Source: Bradyrhizobium hereditatis (GTDB lineage: Bacteria; Pseudomonadota; Alphaproteobacteria; Rhizobiales; Xanthobacteraceae). Taken from it: a DNA stretch of 64,000 nucleotides. The position numbers and the translations under genes were made by a program. The notes beneath the pieces were generated by a model, which did no database searches, was not told where the DNA came from, and was given only the letters and a program-made list of their open reading frames with translations. The DNA is taken from NCBI RefSeq assembly GCF_020329435.1, contig NZ_JAGKJK010000001.1, positions 186,001 through 250,000 on the forward strand, given 5' to 3'. This document shows, one piece after another, positions 53,397 through 61,168 of this stretch. The first letter of the stretch is position 1, and each line of letters starts with the position of its first letter.

Positions 53397-54152
53397 ATGA
53401 AGATCGTTATCATCGGCGGTACGGGCCTGATCGGCTCGAAACTGGCCCCGTTGCTCACGTCGCGCGGTCACGAGGTGCTGCAGGCCTCGCCGAGCCGGGG
53501 AATCAATGCGGTGACCGGGGAGGGGCTGCAAACCGCGCTTGCGGGCGCTGACATCGTCGTCGACGTATCGAATTCGCCCTCGTTCGAGGACAAGGCGGTG
53601 CTGCACTTCTTCGACACCGGGACGCGCAACCTGATCGCGGCGGCGAAGCCGGCCGGTGTACGGCATTGCGTGGCGCTGTCGATCGTCGGCACCGACCGGC
53701 TCGAGGGCAGTGGCTATTTCCGCGCCAAGCTGGCGCAGGAGCGGCTGATCGCGGGTTCGGGCCTCGCCTACACGATCCTGCGCGCAACTCAGTTCTTCGA
53801 ATTCATCGGCGGGATTGCAGATTACGGGCGCAGGGATGGCGAGGTCCATGTCTCCAGCCAGCTGATGCAGCCGTTGCTTTCCGACGAAGTCACGGAAGCG
53901 CTGGCTGACGCGACGCTCGGTGAGCCCGCCAACGGCATCCGCGAGGTCGCAGGGCCCGAGGCTGCGCCGCTTTCCGACTTCGTTGCTCGCTGGCTGCGTA
54001 AGCAGGGCGACACCAGCAGGATCGTGGCTGGCCCTGACGTGCCGTACTTCGGCGCGCCGCTGGCGTTGCGCACGCTGGTGCCTGATGACGGTGCCCGGAT
54101 CATGCCGACGCGCTTTGACGACTGGCTGGAGAGGGCAGTCAAGACGGCGTGA
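53397..54152 (+). CDS. NmrA-like NAD(P)-binding protein
   Basis: A 251-residue atypical SDR with an N-terminal Rossmann motif IVIIGGTGLIGSKLAPLL (GGTGxxG), then GADIVVDVSNSPSFEDKAV and HCVALSIVGTDRLEGSGYFRAKLAQE. It has the YFRAK-like Tyr/Lys pair but no classical SDR tetrad. It may be a redox sensor or an isoflavone-reductase-like enzyme. The start at 53397 is preceded by AGGAG at close spacing. Confidence 0.85.
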   Translation: MKIVIIGGTGLIGSKLAPLLTSRGHEVLQASPSRGINAVTGEGLQTALAGADIVVDVSNSPSFEDKAVLHFFDTGTRNLIAAAKPAGVRHCVALSIVGTDRLEGSGYFRAKLAQERLIAGSGLAYTILRATQFFEFIGGIADYGRRDGEVHVSSQLMQPLLSDEVTEALADATLGEPANGIREVAGPEAAPLSDFVARWLRKQGDTSRIVAGPDVPYFGAPLALRTLVPDDGARIMPTRFDDWLERAVKTA

Positions 54153-54244
54153 GTTGCGCGACGCTGTCATGTACCGCGAAGCTGGGGCATCCGGTATGCT
54201 GCGCTCGATCCGCAACGACGTGGAGATAGCGAAGCACACATTGC

Positions 54245-54346
54245 TGTCATCCCCCGCGCATGCGGGGGATCCAGTACGCCGCGGCTTCTCGGCTCAGTCA
54301 CTACTGTCTCGGAGTACTGGATCACCCGCCTTCGCGGGTGATGACA
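54245..54346. repeat. Inverted-repeat element with TGTCATC ends
   Basis: TGTCATCCCCCGC...GGATCCAGTAC at the left pairs with GTACTGGATCACCCGC...GGGTGATGACA at the right, over 102 bp, with a diverged centre. The termini and size fit a small non-coding palindromic element of the MITE-like type. Confidence 0.8.
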
Positions 54347-54926
54347 ACTGGGTGTGCGTTCGCGATCTCGCGACATGTTTTGCCCGAGGTTTGCTTGAAA
54401 ACTTCCCGCCCTCACCGAAATCAGAGGGCGCAGGGAAGACCGGGTGCTGGCTGCACCCGCGGTCTCGTGTGCCGCTTGCGCATAAAGAAAACGCACACGA
54501 GCATACAGGTACAGCGGAAACACTCCGGCCTTCCCTGCGCAATGGCTTTACGGCTTACTTCGTGCTCTTCCTGGTGAACGGCTTTATTGCCACCATCGCC
54601 CGCGAAAACTTGTCTCTCGCGGACTTAACGCCAGCACCGCGGCGCCCGAACCACACGACTTCTACGCCTCCGGCGCGCAACGTCTCTCGCGCCATCTGCG
54701 TCCATCGCATCTCACCGCGCGTTCGTGACGTGGCCAACGCCCCTCATCTTGCAGTGAGACGGACGGAGTTATGCCGCTGATTTGGGTGAGAACGGAAGCG
54801 GAATCTTTTTGATTCTGGGGCTTGACGCTATTTCGGAAAATCAGAAGTGATTTGCTCGTCGTGCCATTTGGTCGCGGCCGCCGCATCAAATGGCGCTTGC
54901 GCGCGCGGGCAAATCAGTCGGCAGTC

Positions 54927-55021
54927 CGTAGGGTGGGCAAAGCGCAGCGTGCCCACCATCTCGCGACGTGATCGGTGAAAGATAGCGGGCACGTCGCTTG
55001 CGCTCCCTTGCCCACCCTACG
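54927..55021. repeat. Intergenic palindromic repeat
   Basis: CGTAGGGTGGGCAA (from 54927) matches the inverse complement TTGCCCACCCTACG at the right end (to 55021). The arms contain AGCGCAGCG, as in the other elements of the window. Confidence 0.8.
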
Positions 55022-55065
55022 AACTTACGAACTACGGCTGCGAAGCCGCTATTCACCGAGCGCGC

Positions 55066-55317
55066 TCAGCGCGTTTCCTCGGTGGTGTTCTTCGATGCGG
55101 ATTTCGGTTGCTGAACCTTGGAACCCATCTCCTGGCAAGGCAGCTGCATCCATGTGCCGTCGGCCGCCTGCTGGTAGGCATGGCACGAGGAATATGCCGG
55201 CGCTTCCGTCGCTTTCGTCGTGTGTGAATTCGCGCTGGAATTTCTGGCGAGCGTCGGCGCAGCCAAGGTGAGGAGGGCGGCAGCCGAGCCGAAGAAGATC
55301 GCTTGCCCTAGTCGCAT
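55066..55317 (-). CDS. Small secreted protein of unknown function
   Basis: An 83-residue protein with a signal peptide (FFGSAAALLTLAAPTLARNS) and a short mature part with two cysteines (SSCHAYQQAADGTWMQLPCQEMGSK). The latter is the compact, disulfide-closed motif seen in small Bradyrhizobium exported proteins. AGGAG precedes the start at 55317. Function is unknown. Confidence 0.7.
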   Translation of the reverse strand: MRLGQAIFFGSAAALLTLAAPTLARNSSANSHTTKATEAPAYSSCHAYQQAADGTWMQLPCQEMGSKVQQPKSASKNTTEETR

Positions 55318-55472
55318 GGGAAATTCTCCTTTGTCGAAAGCGAATGCTTTCTTCCTAAAAGGGATTGTGGAAATTTTTGGAATGGCCGGCGAGCATTGCC
55401 AGCGCTTACTTAACGCTTTGCAAACGGGCCGGGCGCTGATGCGCCGCAGGATGAATTCTGTTTTTTCGCGGA

Positions 55473-55498
55473 GGAACCAGTCCTTTGGGCCGGGCGTT
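55473..55498 (+). promoter_or_regulatory. EcfG-type stress promoter (exact match)
   Basis: GGAAC-N17-CGTT without mismatch. It lies 32 bp before the start codon at 55530 of a small membrane-protein gene, so its -10 element is correctly placed for a short leader. Confidence 0.7.
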
Positions 55499-55529
55499 GG
55501 CTTGGCATCATGCCGAAGGCACGGCGCCC

Positions 55530-55769
55530 ATGCGTCCGCAGAAGTCACTCTTCAATGCCTTGCTTACCCATTTCCTGATGGGCGTGGCGCTTGGGCTGAC
55601 CCTGGTGCTGATGCTCGGTCTGATCGATGCCTTCCACGTCAGGGATCTCGTCGCAAAAAGCGCCGCGCCTGTTCAGACGACGGTGATGCTGGTCACGACC
55701 TACGGCCTGATGTTCGGCATCGGTGCGGCGCTGACTGGCCTGGTGCTGACGCTGGAGGACGAGAGCTGA
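55530..55769 (+). CDS. Small membrane protein with two transmembrane helices
   Basis: A 79-residue protein with the helices LLTHFLMGVALGLTLVLMLGLIDAFHV and TTVMLVTTYGLMFGIGAALTGLVLTLEDES. The second is Gly-rich. Start ATG 55530 (MRPQKSLFN); Shine-Dalgarno is weak. It is transcribed, by inference, from the exact EcfG promoter just upstream. Function is unknown. Confidence 0.75.
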   Translation: MRPQKSLFNALLTHFLMGVALGLTLVLMLGLIDAFHVRDLVAKSAAPVQTTVMLVTTYGLMFGIGAALTGLVLTLEDES

Positions 55770-55789
55770 AGGGCCGGCATCTTGCCTGA

Positions 55790-56224
55790 TCAGCGGCGCC
55801 GCCGGGCGATCGTGCCGGCGACGATCTGCATTGCGACGCCGGCCACCCATCCCGCCATGATCATCGATATCCATGCGATATGCGGATCGTGGCGCAGCAC
55901 GATGAGACCGACGCAAGCGAATGCCGAGAACGCCGCGAGGAATGTGCCGATCGCGCTGAGCAGTTCCGGCGTATCGATCTTGCCGACCCAGGCGCCGTCG
56001 TCAGGCCGGGCGTTGGTTGCCCTGCCGGGAAGTGGCGGCGTGTCGATGCCGAGATAAAAGCCGACGGCGCCGCCGATCATCATCAGCAGCAGGAAGGCTT
56101 GGCTTGTAAGTGCGGAATAGCTCGTTCCCACCAGCGCCGCCACAAATAGCCCGCTTGCTGCGCCTGCCATCGCAAGTCCAAGGCGTTCCAGAACGTGGGC
56201 GACTTTTCGAACGCCGGTTTGCAT
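55790..56224 (-). CDS. Membrane protein of unknown function
   Basis: A 144-residue protein with four hydrophobic segments (MAGAASGLFVAALVGTSYS, AFLLLMMIGGAVGFYLGID, SAIGTFLAAFSAFACVGLIVL and WISMIMAGWVAGVAMQIVAG) and a basic C terminus RRRR. No family is recognized. It is convergent with the EcfG-linked small membrane-protein gene. Confidence 0.75.
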   Translation of the reverse strand: MQTGVRKVAHVLERLGLAMAGAASGLFVAALVGTSYSALTSQAFLLLMMIGGAVGFYLGIDTPPLPGRATNARPDDGAWVGKIDTPELLSAIGTFLAAFSAFACVGLIVLRHDPHIAWISMIMAGWVAGVAMQIVAGTIARRRR

Positions 56225-56373
56225 GGGGTGAGCCCGCCGGTTACAGGGAAAGACTAGGACGGTTTCCGGGAACGCGGAAGCAACTTAGCGGCGAAGTTGG
56301 TGTGCCGGATCGATACGGCGTAGGATTGGCCTGCAACTAGATACCTATTGCGCAATAACAAGGGGAGCGAACG

Positions 56374-57162
56374 ATGAGCCTGCTCGATAATCCATTCGAT
56401 CCTGCGCGTGATGCCGCTCTTGTTACCGGCGCGGGCAACGGGATCGGCCGCGCGATCGCGCAAGCGCTCGTCGGAGAGGGCGTGCGCACGGTGTTCGCGG
56501 ATGTGAACGGGGACACGGTGACCGCGGCCGTGGAGATGTCGGCGCAGCCGGAGCTGGCGGTGCCGTGGGTCGGCGATCTCGCCGATCCGGTCGCGCGTGA
56601 AGCACTGCTGGCTCATGCTGCATCCACGCTCGGGCGCGTGACACATTTCGTGCACAGCGCCTCACCGCCGCGGCGCGAGAGCGATCATGTGCTCGGCGTC
56701 ACGACGGAGATCTGGGCGCAGATGCATGCGGTGAATCTGGAGGCTGGATTTCATCTGTCACGCGAGCTGGCGCGAAAGCTGATTGCGGACAAGCAGCCCG
56801 GTTCGTTCCTGCTCTTGACCTCGTTGCATGCCGGCACGCCGCGCAACCTGCCGCATTACTCGACGGCGAAGGCGGGGCTTTCGATGCTGGTGAAGGAGCT
56901 GGCCAAGACATTCGGCCGCTTTAACATTCGCATCAACGCGCTGGTGCCCGGCGCGATCGCGGCCGGCGGCTTCGTCGCCGATCCCGCGCTCGCACGTCAT
57001 ATTCCGCTCGGTAGGCTCGGTGAGGCCAAAGACCTCGCGCCGCTGGCGCTGGCGGTGCTGTCGAACCGAATCTCGGCCTATGTCACGGGGGCCGCGATCG
57101 TGATCGACGGCGGGCTCGCGCTGACGAACTGGTTTGAACCGCCGGAATTGGAGAATTTGTAG
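56374..57162 (+). CDS. SDR family oxidoreductase
   Basis: A 262-residue short-chain dehydrogenase: LVTGAGNGIGRAIAQAL (TGxxxGIG), GDLADP, SASPPRR, LLLTSLHAG with the catalytic Ser, and YSTAKAGLSML with the Tyr/Lys pair. The C terminus IVIDGGLALTNW is typical. It may act on a keto or hydroxy compound; the substrate is unknown. The start at 56374 follows GGGGAG. Its stop lies inside a palindromic repeat. Confidence 0.93.
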   Translation: MSLLDNPFDPARDAALVTGAGNGIGRAIAQALVGEGVRTVFADVNGDTVTAAVEMSAQPELAVPWVGDLADPVAREALLAHAASTLGRVTHFVHSASPPRRESDHVLGVTTEIWAQMHAVNLEAGFHLSRELARKLIADKQPGSFLLLTSLHAGTPRNLPHYSTAKAGLSMLVKELAKTFGRFNIRINALVPGAIAAGGFVADPALARHIPLGRLGEAKDLAPLALAVLSNRISAYVTGAAIVIDGGLALTNWFEPPELENL

Positions 57163-57240
57163 GATGGGTGGAGCGAAGCGATACCCATCACGTTTGCGGA
57201 CGCGCGATTGATGGGTTTCGCTGCGCTCTACCCATCTACG
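57159..57240. repeat. Intergenic palindromic repeat overlapping the SDR stop
   Basis: The left arm starts GTAGGATGGGTGGAGCGAAGCG and the right arm ends CGCTGCGCTCTACCCATCTACG; they pair over most of their length. The stop codon of the SDR gene (57160-57162) is part of the left arm. Confidence 0.8.
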
Positions 57241-57250
57241 GTTCGCTCCT

Positions 57251-57338
57251 GTAGCCGGGATGAGCGAAGCGATATCCGGGATTAGGCCTATCCGCTGGCG
57301 AAAGCGGTCTCGGATGTCGCTGCGCTCATCCGGGCTAC
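57251..57338. repeat. Intergenic palindromic repeat, second adjacent copy
   Basis: GTAGCCGGGATGAGCGAAGCG (57251-57271) at the left pairs with CGCTGCGCTCATCCGGGCTAC at the right. It lies just after the previous palindrome and shares its GAGCGAAGCG arm core. Confidence 0.8.
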
Positions 57339-57345
57339 ATGTCTG

Positions 57346-57504
57346 CTAGGTAGCGCCGCGCTGATACTTCGCGCGCCACTTCGGGCCGGGACCGCGCATG
57401 TAGTGCAATTCGGGACGGTAGGGATTACGGGCAACATCAAGCAGCCTGCTCCATTTCATCACGATCTCGGCCAGGCGTCGGAGGAGCAATTGCAGGGCCA
57501 GCAT
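57346..57504 (-). CDS. Short basic protein, module copy 1
   Basis: A 52-residue protein: MLALQLLLRRLAEIVMKWSR, then DVARNPYRPELHYMRGPGPKWRAKYQ. A Shine-Dalgarno-like GAGGTG lies upstream of ATG 57504. It follows the DUF6894-like gene by 9 bp. A second copy at 59482-59664 shares the RxPYRPExHYMRGPGPKWxA core, so the frame is under selection. Confidence 0.75.
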   Translation of the reverse strand: MLALQLLLRRLAEIVMKWSRLLDVARNPYRPELHYMRGPGPKWRAKYQRGAT

Positions 57505-57513
57505 GGCGACACC

Positions 57514-57747
57514 TCAATGCGACTTGCCGAGTACGGACGAAAACGGCAGGGCGAAAATTTCGTTGTTGAGATCGTCGCTGACATGCAGCGTCCAGTCCCG
57601 CCAGTCTTCCGGATCCTGCAGCATGATCAACGACTGCACGACGCGGGCAGCGTGGGCGCGCACCTCGGCGAAGTTCTCGACGGCCGCGCCGCGCTGGGCG
57701 AAGCCCGCGCCTTCGGAATTGGAGCAGTGGAAATAGACCCGTGCCAT
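57514..57747 (-). CDS. DUF6894-like protein, module copy 1
   Basis: A 77-residue protein beginning MARVYFHCSNSEGA. It has a beta strand, then AAVENFAEVRAHAARVVQSLIML, then WRDWTLHVSDDLNNEIFALPFSSVLG. This matches the compact MxRYxFHxxD...D...R-type DUF6894 fold common in Bradyrhizobium. A paralogue at 59.7 kb shares the same MARVYFHCSNS start and LPF...VLGK end. Function is unknown. Confidence 0.8.
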   Translation of the reverse strand: MARVYFHCSNSEGAGFAQRGAAVENFAEVRAHAARVVQSLIMLQDPEDWRDWTLHVSDDLNNEIFALPFSSVLGKSH

Positions 57748-57996
57748 ATCCGGACTCCCGCGATTGCGATTCACGCTGGAAAATACCAAGCGGAGGAGCG
57801 GCTTAACATTCGGGGAGATTGCGGACGGGATATTACGGGTGACTTATCGATCGCAGGTGGAACCAGTCCGTAAAGTTGTCTGAGAATTTATCCTTTACAG
57901 CAGGAGGAACCAGGTTTCCGGGTCTGCCGTTTTGATTGGCAAGCCGCGGCGTTCGCGATCATCGCGATATTGACGGGTAGCCCTGGGAGAGCGTCC
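57748..57996. other. Divergent spacer with an EcfG promoter
   Basis: This 249-bp gap separates the DUF6894-like copy 1 from the next plus-strand gene. Its plus strand carries the exact EcfG promoter listed below; I see no gene in it. Confidence 0.5.
57906..57931 (+). promoter_or_regulatory. EcfG-type stress promoter (exact match)
   Basis: GGAAC-N17-CGTT without mismatch, 66 bp before the ATG of the short helical gene at 57997. Confidence 0.7.
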
Positions 57997-58182
57997 ATGA
58001 TGTCGGAAATGCAGATCCACACGATTGCACGCCAGATGATGGAGAAGCATGGCCTCACCGCGATCGCGCAAGCCGCACACAATGCGCAGGCTTGCGAGAG
58101 CAAGGGCGATATCGAGGAAGCCAAGGAGTGGCGTCATATCGAGGATGCCATGAAGCTGATGCGGGGACCGCATCAGAGCTGA
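57997..58182 (+). CDS. Small helical protein, EcfG-promoter linked
   Basis: A 61-residue soluble protein, MMSEMQIHTIARQMMEKHGLTAIAQAAHNAQACESKGDIEEAKEWRHIEDAMKLM. It is almost wholly alpha-helical with heptad-like spacing and contains one Cys. GGGAGAG precedes the start. No family is recognized. A stress-related role is inferred only from its exact EcfG promoter. Confidence 0.75.
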   Translation: MMSEMQIHTIARQMMEKHGLTAIAQAAHNAQACESKGDIEEAKEWRHIEDAMKLMRGPHQS

Positions 58183-58270
58183 ACACTTTTCAACCCATCC
58201 CCGTCATCTTCGGAATGGGCGCGGTTGCGCTTGTTCCTGAGATGGCGGGGATGGAGTTTCGTTCGTGATT

Positions 58271-59302
58271 CTATCGAAGCGGCATCGGCGGGCGCACCAC
58301 AGGCTCGCCGTCATCGGCGATCGTCTGCCGAGGTGGTGCGGGCGGCGGCGGTGCGGCGGCCTGTACCGGCGGGGGCGGTGCCACAGGCGCGGCCGCCACC
58401 GGGGCAGGTGAATAGGAAGGCGCATAAGAAGAGGTCGCCTTCGGTCGGCGCACCGGCGGCGGGGTTGCCGGCCGTGTCGCTGGCGGCGGTGCTACCGCCG
58501 CAGCTCGGGCCTCCGAAGCTTTGGCCTCGGAGGCCTTGGCCAGTTCACGCGCCATCTGCGCCTGGCTCGCTTTGAGTTGCGCGATGGTGGTCTTCAGTTC
58601 CTCGACCTGCTGACCCACGGCGGCAAGATCCTGCGCCATCGATTGCAACTGGGCCGATTCTGCTGATGGAGCCGGCGCTGCGGCGGCAATGGCGGCCGCA
58701 GGTTCGGGTTGAACGGGTGTCGCAGCCGCCGCTGGCGCGGGTTGAGCGCTCTGATCCGCTGTGGCGGCCTCCGTGGCCGGCGCGCTCGGCTGCTCAGCGG
58801 TGGCGGGCTGGGCTGTGGTCGAGGGCAATGCAGCCAGCAGGAACGGCGGGGTCCACTCTGCGGCCATCGCCTTGGCATCATCGCCATAATGCTGCCAGGC
58901 GGCGGCAGCGATGGCGCCGACAAGGGCGAGCAGCGTCATGAAGATGCGCTTCGCCCATTTGGCCGTCGGCGGTTCGTCCAGAACCTTGAGGCCGTCGACC
59001 TTGATCTCGCCGAAGCTGACGCCCTCGGCAGCACTGTCGCGCTGGACTTTGATGTCCCGCGCATCAGGCGCGGCAAAGGTGGGTTCGGCCTGCGGAATCG
59101 GCCCGCCGGCGGAAATCGGGGGCGTGACGTGAATCTGTGGCGCCACCTGGGGCGCGGCCGGATCGTGCGCCAGCGGCGGCGCCTTTTCCGCATGCGGCTT
59201 CTTTTCGGCATGCGCATGCAGCAGCGATTCGATCGCAAAGACGTCGTGCGGATCGGTGTCTTTGTGTGGATCGGTGTCTTTCACCGTTGGCATGGATTGC
59301 AT
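58271..59302 (-). CDS. Pro/Ala-rich membrane-anchored protein with coiled coil
   Basis: A 343-residue protein. The N-terminal 120 residues are cytoplasmic and His/Pro-rich. A transmembrane segment follows (WAKRIFMTLLALVGAIAAAAWQHYG). Then come a long Ala/Pro-rich region, a coiled coil (SMAQDLAAVGQQVEELKTTIAQLKASQAQMARELAKASEAKASE), and a Pro-rich tail with APPPPA repeats. The layout suggests a cell-envelope bridging or scaffolding protein. I do not recognize a named family. Confidence 0.75.
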   Translation of the reverse strand: MQSMPTVKDTDPHKDTDPHDVFAIESLLHAHAEKKPHAEKAPPLAHDPAAPQVAPQIHVTPPISAGGPIPQAEPTFAAPDARDIKVQRDSAAEGVSFGEIKVDGLKVLDEPPTAKWAKRIFMTLLALVGAIAAAAWQHYGDDAKAMAAEWTPPFLLAALPSTTAQPATAEQPSAPATEAATADQSAQPAPAAAATPVQPEPAAAIAAAAPAPSAESAQLQSMAQDLAAVGQQVEELKTTIAQLKASQAQMARELAKASEAKASEARAAAVAPPPATRPATPPPVRRPKATSSYAPSYSPAPVAAAPVAPPPPVQAAAPPPPAPPRQTIADDGEPVVRPPMPLR

Positions 59303-59481
59303 TGGCGGTCCCTTGCTCAGTCCAATGTCACCCGTATCAGGGCGGCGAACATGCGTTGCTGCATGGAAAACCCTCTGCCCAGCCCCAACACGGCCAGCGT
59401 GGTTTGACCAAAGCAAGGCGAACTCGTGGAGAGGTTGGGGCCGCGGGCGGCAATGGGGCCGCTGGAACCAGGGAAAAGGCC

Positions 59482-59664
59482 CTAGAGAGCTATGCCTATG
59501 ATGTCAGCACGGTGCCGGGCGTGCCATTTCGGGCCGGGGCCGCGCATGTAGTGGCGCTCGGGACGGTAGGGGTCACGGGCGCGCTCGATCAGACGGTGGC
59601 ACCGCACCAAAATCGCATCAAGACGGCGGAGCAGCGGCATGAAGGGCGGGCGCGTCGGCAGCAT
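59482..59664 (-). CDS. Short basic protein, module copy 2
   Basis: A 60-residue protein sharing the core RDPYRPERHYMRGPGPKWHA with copy 1 at 57346-57504, but with a different N terminus (MLPTRPPFMPLLRRLDAIL) and tail. GAGAGG precedes the start. It lies 9 bp downstream of the second DUF6894-like gene. Confidence 0.75.
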   Translation of the reverse strand: MLPTRPPFMPLLRRLDAILVRCHRLIERARDPYRPERHYMRGPGPKWHARHRADIIGIAL

Positions 59665-59673
59665 CGCAGCCTC

Positions 59674-59907
59674 TCAGTGCGGCTTGCCGAGGACGAAGGC
59701 GAACGGCAGAACGAAGAGCTCGTCGTCAAAATCGTCGTTCACGTGCACGACCCAATCGCGCCAGTCTTCCGCATCGCGCCCCATGATCATCGAGCGAACG
59801 ATGGCGGCGGCGCGGTCGCGCGCCTCGGCGAGGTCGCTCACGGCTTCGCCGGATCGGTCGAGCCGGACTTCCCGGGAGTTTGAGCAGTGGAAATAGACCC
59901 GGGCCAT
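59674..59907 (-). CDS. DUF6894-like protein, module copy 2
   Basis: A 77-residue paralogue of the protein at 57514-57747. It shares MARVYFHCSNS, the central helix AxxRDRAAAIVRSMIM, and WRDWVVHVNDDFDDELFVLPFAFVLGKPH. The start at 59907 follows AGGAGG. Its leader contains no EcfG match that I could find. Confidence 0.8.
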   Translation of the reverse strand: MARVYFHCSNSREVRLDRSGEAVSDLAEARDRAAAIVRSMIMGRDAEDWRDWVVHVNDDFDDELFVLPFAFVLGKPH

Positions 59908-60087
59908 GTTGGCCTCCTGCGTTTGAACCGACCTCCATTGTTAGTTGCAGGATAGCCTCGCCAGGTTCTGGTCCTCTGTGACACGCCTCACAGTCACATC
60001 ATTAGGATTTTATTAATTATGTCGGGATCAGACTGAGCGCATGGAATCGCAGCGGAACCGGACCTCCCGAGCCGGCAGTTGCAAGAG

Positions 60088-60126
60088 AAGGTCGGCGGCG
60101 TAACGCCCGCCGGCCTTTTCTCTTTG
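60088..60126 (+). terminator. Orphan intrinsic-terminator-like hairpin
   Basis: AAGGTCGGCGG (60088-60098) pairs with CCGCCGGCCTT (60107-60117) with one G-T wobble, followed by TTCTCTTT. No gene on the plus strand ends here, so it may mark the end of a small RNA. Confidence 0.6.
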
Positions 60127-60177
60127 CGGCAGGCCAGGAATGGTCGCTGACATTCACAGCGCTGTGAAGCGGCCGCC

Positions 60178-60203
60178 GGAACAAGCATCTCTCCTTGCCC
60201 GTT
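60178..60203 (+). promoter_or_regulatory. EcfG-type stress promoter (exact match)
   Basis: GGAAC-N17-CGTT without mismatch. It lies 31 bp upstream of the ATG of the Tyr/Gly-rich protein gene. Confidence 0.75.
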
Positions 60204-60233
60204 CGCTCTTCATCCTTTGATGGAGAATGAACA

Positions 60234-60587
60234 ATGACGAAGCTCAAGCTGCTCGGGGTGGCCGCCATCCTTGCGATGGGGTTTGCAACGCCTGCGCTGT
60301 CGCAGGAAGCGACCCAGGAACCCGGCATGATCGGGTTCACCCACCCGAACTCCGACTATCTGCTTGGCGGATATGGCGTGCGTACGCCAAGCCCTTATGA
60401 CTACAGCTACTACGGCTACTATGGGCCTCGCGTCTATTACGGGCCTCGCGTGCATTACGGGCCGCGCGCATATTACGCGCCCGGGCCGGTCGGGATTGCG
60501 GCCGGTGCGATAGGAACGGCAGCCGCGATCGCGGGCGCGCCGTACGTCGATTCCTACGCCTATTATGAAGGGCCCGGCTATTGGTAG
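60234..60587 (+). CDS. Secreted Tyr/Gly-rich repeat protein
   Basis: A 117-residue protein with a signal peptide (ending TPALSQ) and a mature part with a short tandem motif: YYGPRV, YYGPRV, HYGPRA, YYAPG. The tail is AIAGAPYVDSYAYYEGPGYW. No enzymatic domain is seen. Such proteins may coat the cell surface or bind metals. The start at 60234 is backed by an EcfG promoter and followed by an intrinsic terminator. Confidence 0.8.
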   Translation: MTKLKLLGVAAILAMGFATPALSQEATQEPGMIGFTHPNSDYLLGGYGVRTPSPYDYSYYGYYGPRVYYGPRVHYGPRAYYAPGPVGIAAGAIGTAAAIAGAPYVDSYAYYEGPGYW

Positions 60588-60609
60588 AGATGGACACGTA
60601 ACTGCAATG

Positions 60610-60634
60610 AAGCGGCCGCAACGCCGCTTTTTTG
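60610..60634 (+). terminator. Intrinsic terminator of the Tyr/Gly-rich gene
   Basis: AAGCGGC (60610-60616) and GCCGCTT (60623-60629) form a 7-bp stem with a 6-nt loop, then TTTT. It lies 22 bp after the stop codon. Confidence 0.85.
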
Positions 60635-60655
60635 TCGGCGGTTTTCCCTCGCGCC

Positions 60656-60988
60656 TTAGCGGCTGGCTGCGGCGTAGGAGGACAATAGCGCGAGAAAGAT
60701 GATCGCATTCAGTGCGGTCGCGCCGAGCCCGAGGCCCAGCGCAACGCCGAGGCCGCGGCCGCCAATAGCCCTGGCGGCGGAGGGGAGCGTCAGCGCGAAG
60801 AAGATGATGGTGAACGGCATCACCGGCAGCATGTCGAACCCGTCGCCTTTGCGATTGGCGTGGGCATAGACGAAGGGGAAGATGTAGACCCAGATCGCCC
60901 CGTTACAGGCCGCCAGCGCCAGCGTGGCAATGCGAATCGAGAGCACATCCCGATCGGATCCAGGCGGCAGCGGCGGCGGGGTGGACAT
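60656..60988 (-). CDS. Membrane protein of unknown function
   Basis: A 110-residue protein with three transmembrane segments (IATLALAACNGAIWVYIFPFVYAH, MPFTIIFFALTLPSAARAI and GLGVALGLGLGATALNAIIFLALL) after a Pro-rich start STPPPLPPGS. The ATG at 60988 is chosen because a GAG-containing Shine-Dalgarno precedes it; an in-frame ATG at 61027 would add 13 residues. No family is recognized. Confidence 0.75.
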   Translation of the reverse strand: MSTPPPLPPGSDRDVLSIRIATLALAACNGAIWVYIFPFVYAHANRKGDGFDMLPVMPFTIIFFALTLPSAARAIGGRGLGVALGLGLGATALNAIIFLALLSSYAAASR

Positions 60989-61168
60989 CTTCTCGCTTTC
61001 GACGAATCCAGAAAGATGCAGATCCATCCGGGAATTATCCGGGATCAATGAAGCTCGGCCTTAAGTGCTTCGGGCCGGCCTTCAGGTTCATTTGCCGCAA
61101 GCGTGTCTTGCATGGGACGGTTCCGCATGGTTCGACTGCATCCTCCAATGTCTGAAGGTTGAGGTCCC

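Larger units (their letters stand above)
54153..55065. repeat. Repeat-rich intergenic region
   Basis: A 913-bp gap between the NmrA-like gene and a secreted-protein gene holds two long inverted elements (54245-54346 and 54927-55021) with a further mosaic block between them. The block reads GAGGGCGCAGGGAAG, then CCTTCCCTGCGC, and a segment TTTCGGAAAATCAGAAG characteristic of rhizobial intergenic repeats. Short frames in it give low-complexity, Arg/Ser/Pro-rich translations of the kind often mis-annotated from such repeats, so I call no genes here. Confidence 0.6.
59908..60233. other. Spacer with a strong hairpin and an EcfG promoter
   Basis: This 326-bp divergent region contains a terminator-like hairpin at 60088-60126 that no annotated gene explains, and an exact EcfG promoter at 60178-60203. 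An unannotated small RNA upstream of the hairpin is possible. Confidence 0.5.

Noticed and set aside
53319..54239. 306-codon minus-strand frame opposite the NmrA-like gene
   Set aside because: Antisense shadow; the plus-strand frame has a Rossmann motif and Shine-Dalgarno.
54167..54780. Several overlapping short frames in the repeat-rich gap
   Set aside because: Translations are low-complexity and derive from dispersed intergenic repeats, with no ribosome-binding site or family motif.
54245..55021. Possible CRISPR array
   Set aside because: The repeats are inverted arms of single elements, not evenly spaced direct repeats with unique spacers, and no cas genes are near.
57841..57866. GGAAC followed by a CGTT-like sequence after GGTGGAACCAGTCC
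   Set aside because: No CGTT occurs at 16-17 bases; only the next site (57906-57931) satisfies the spacing.
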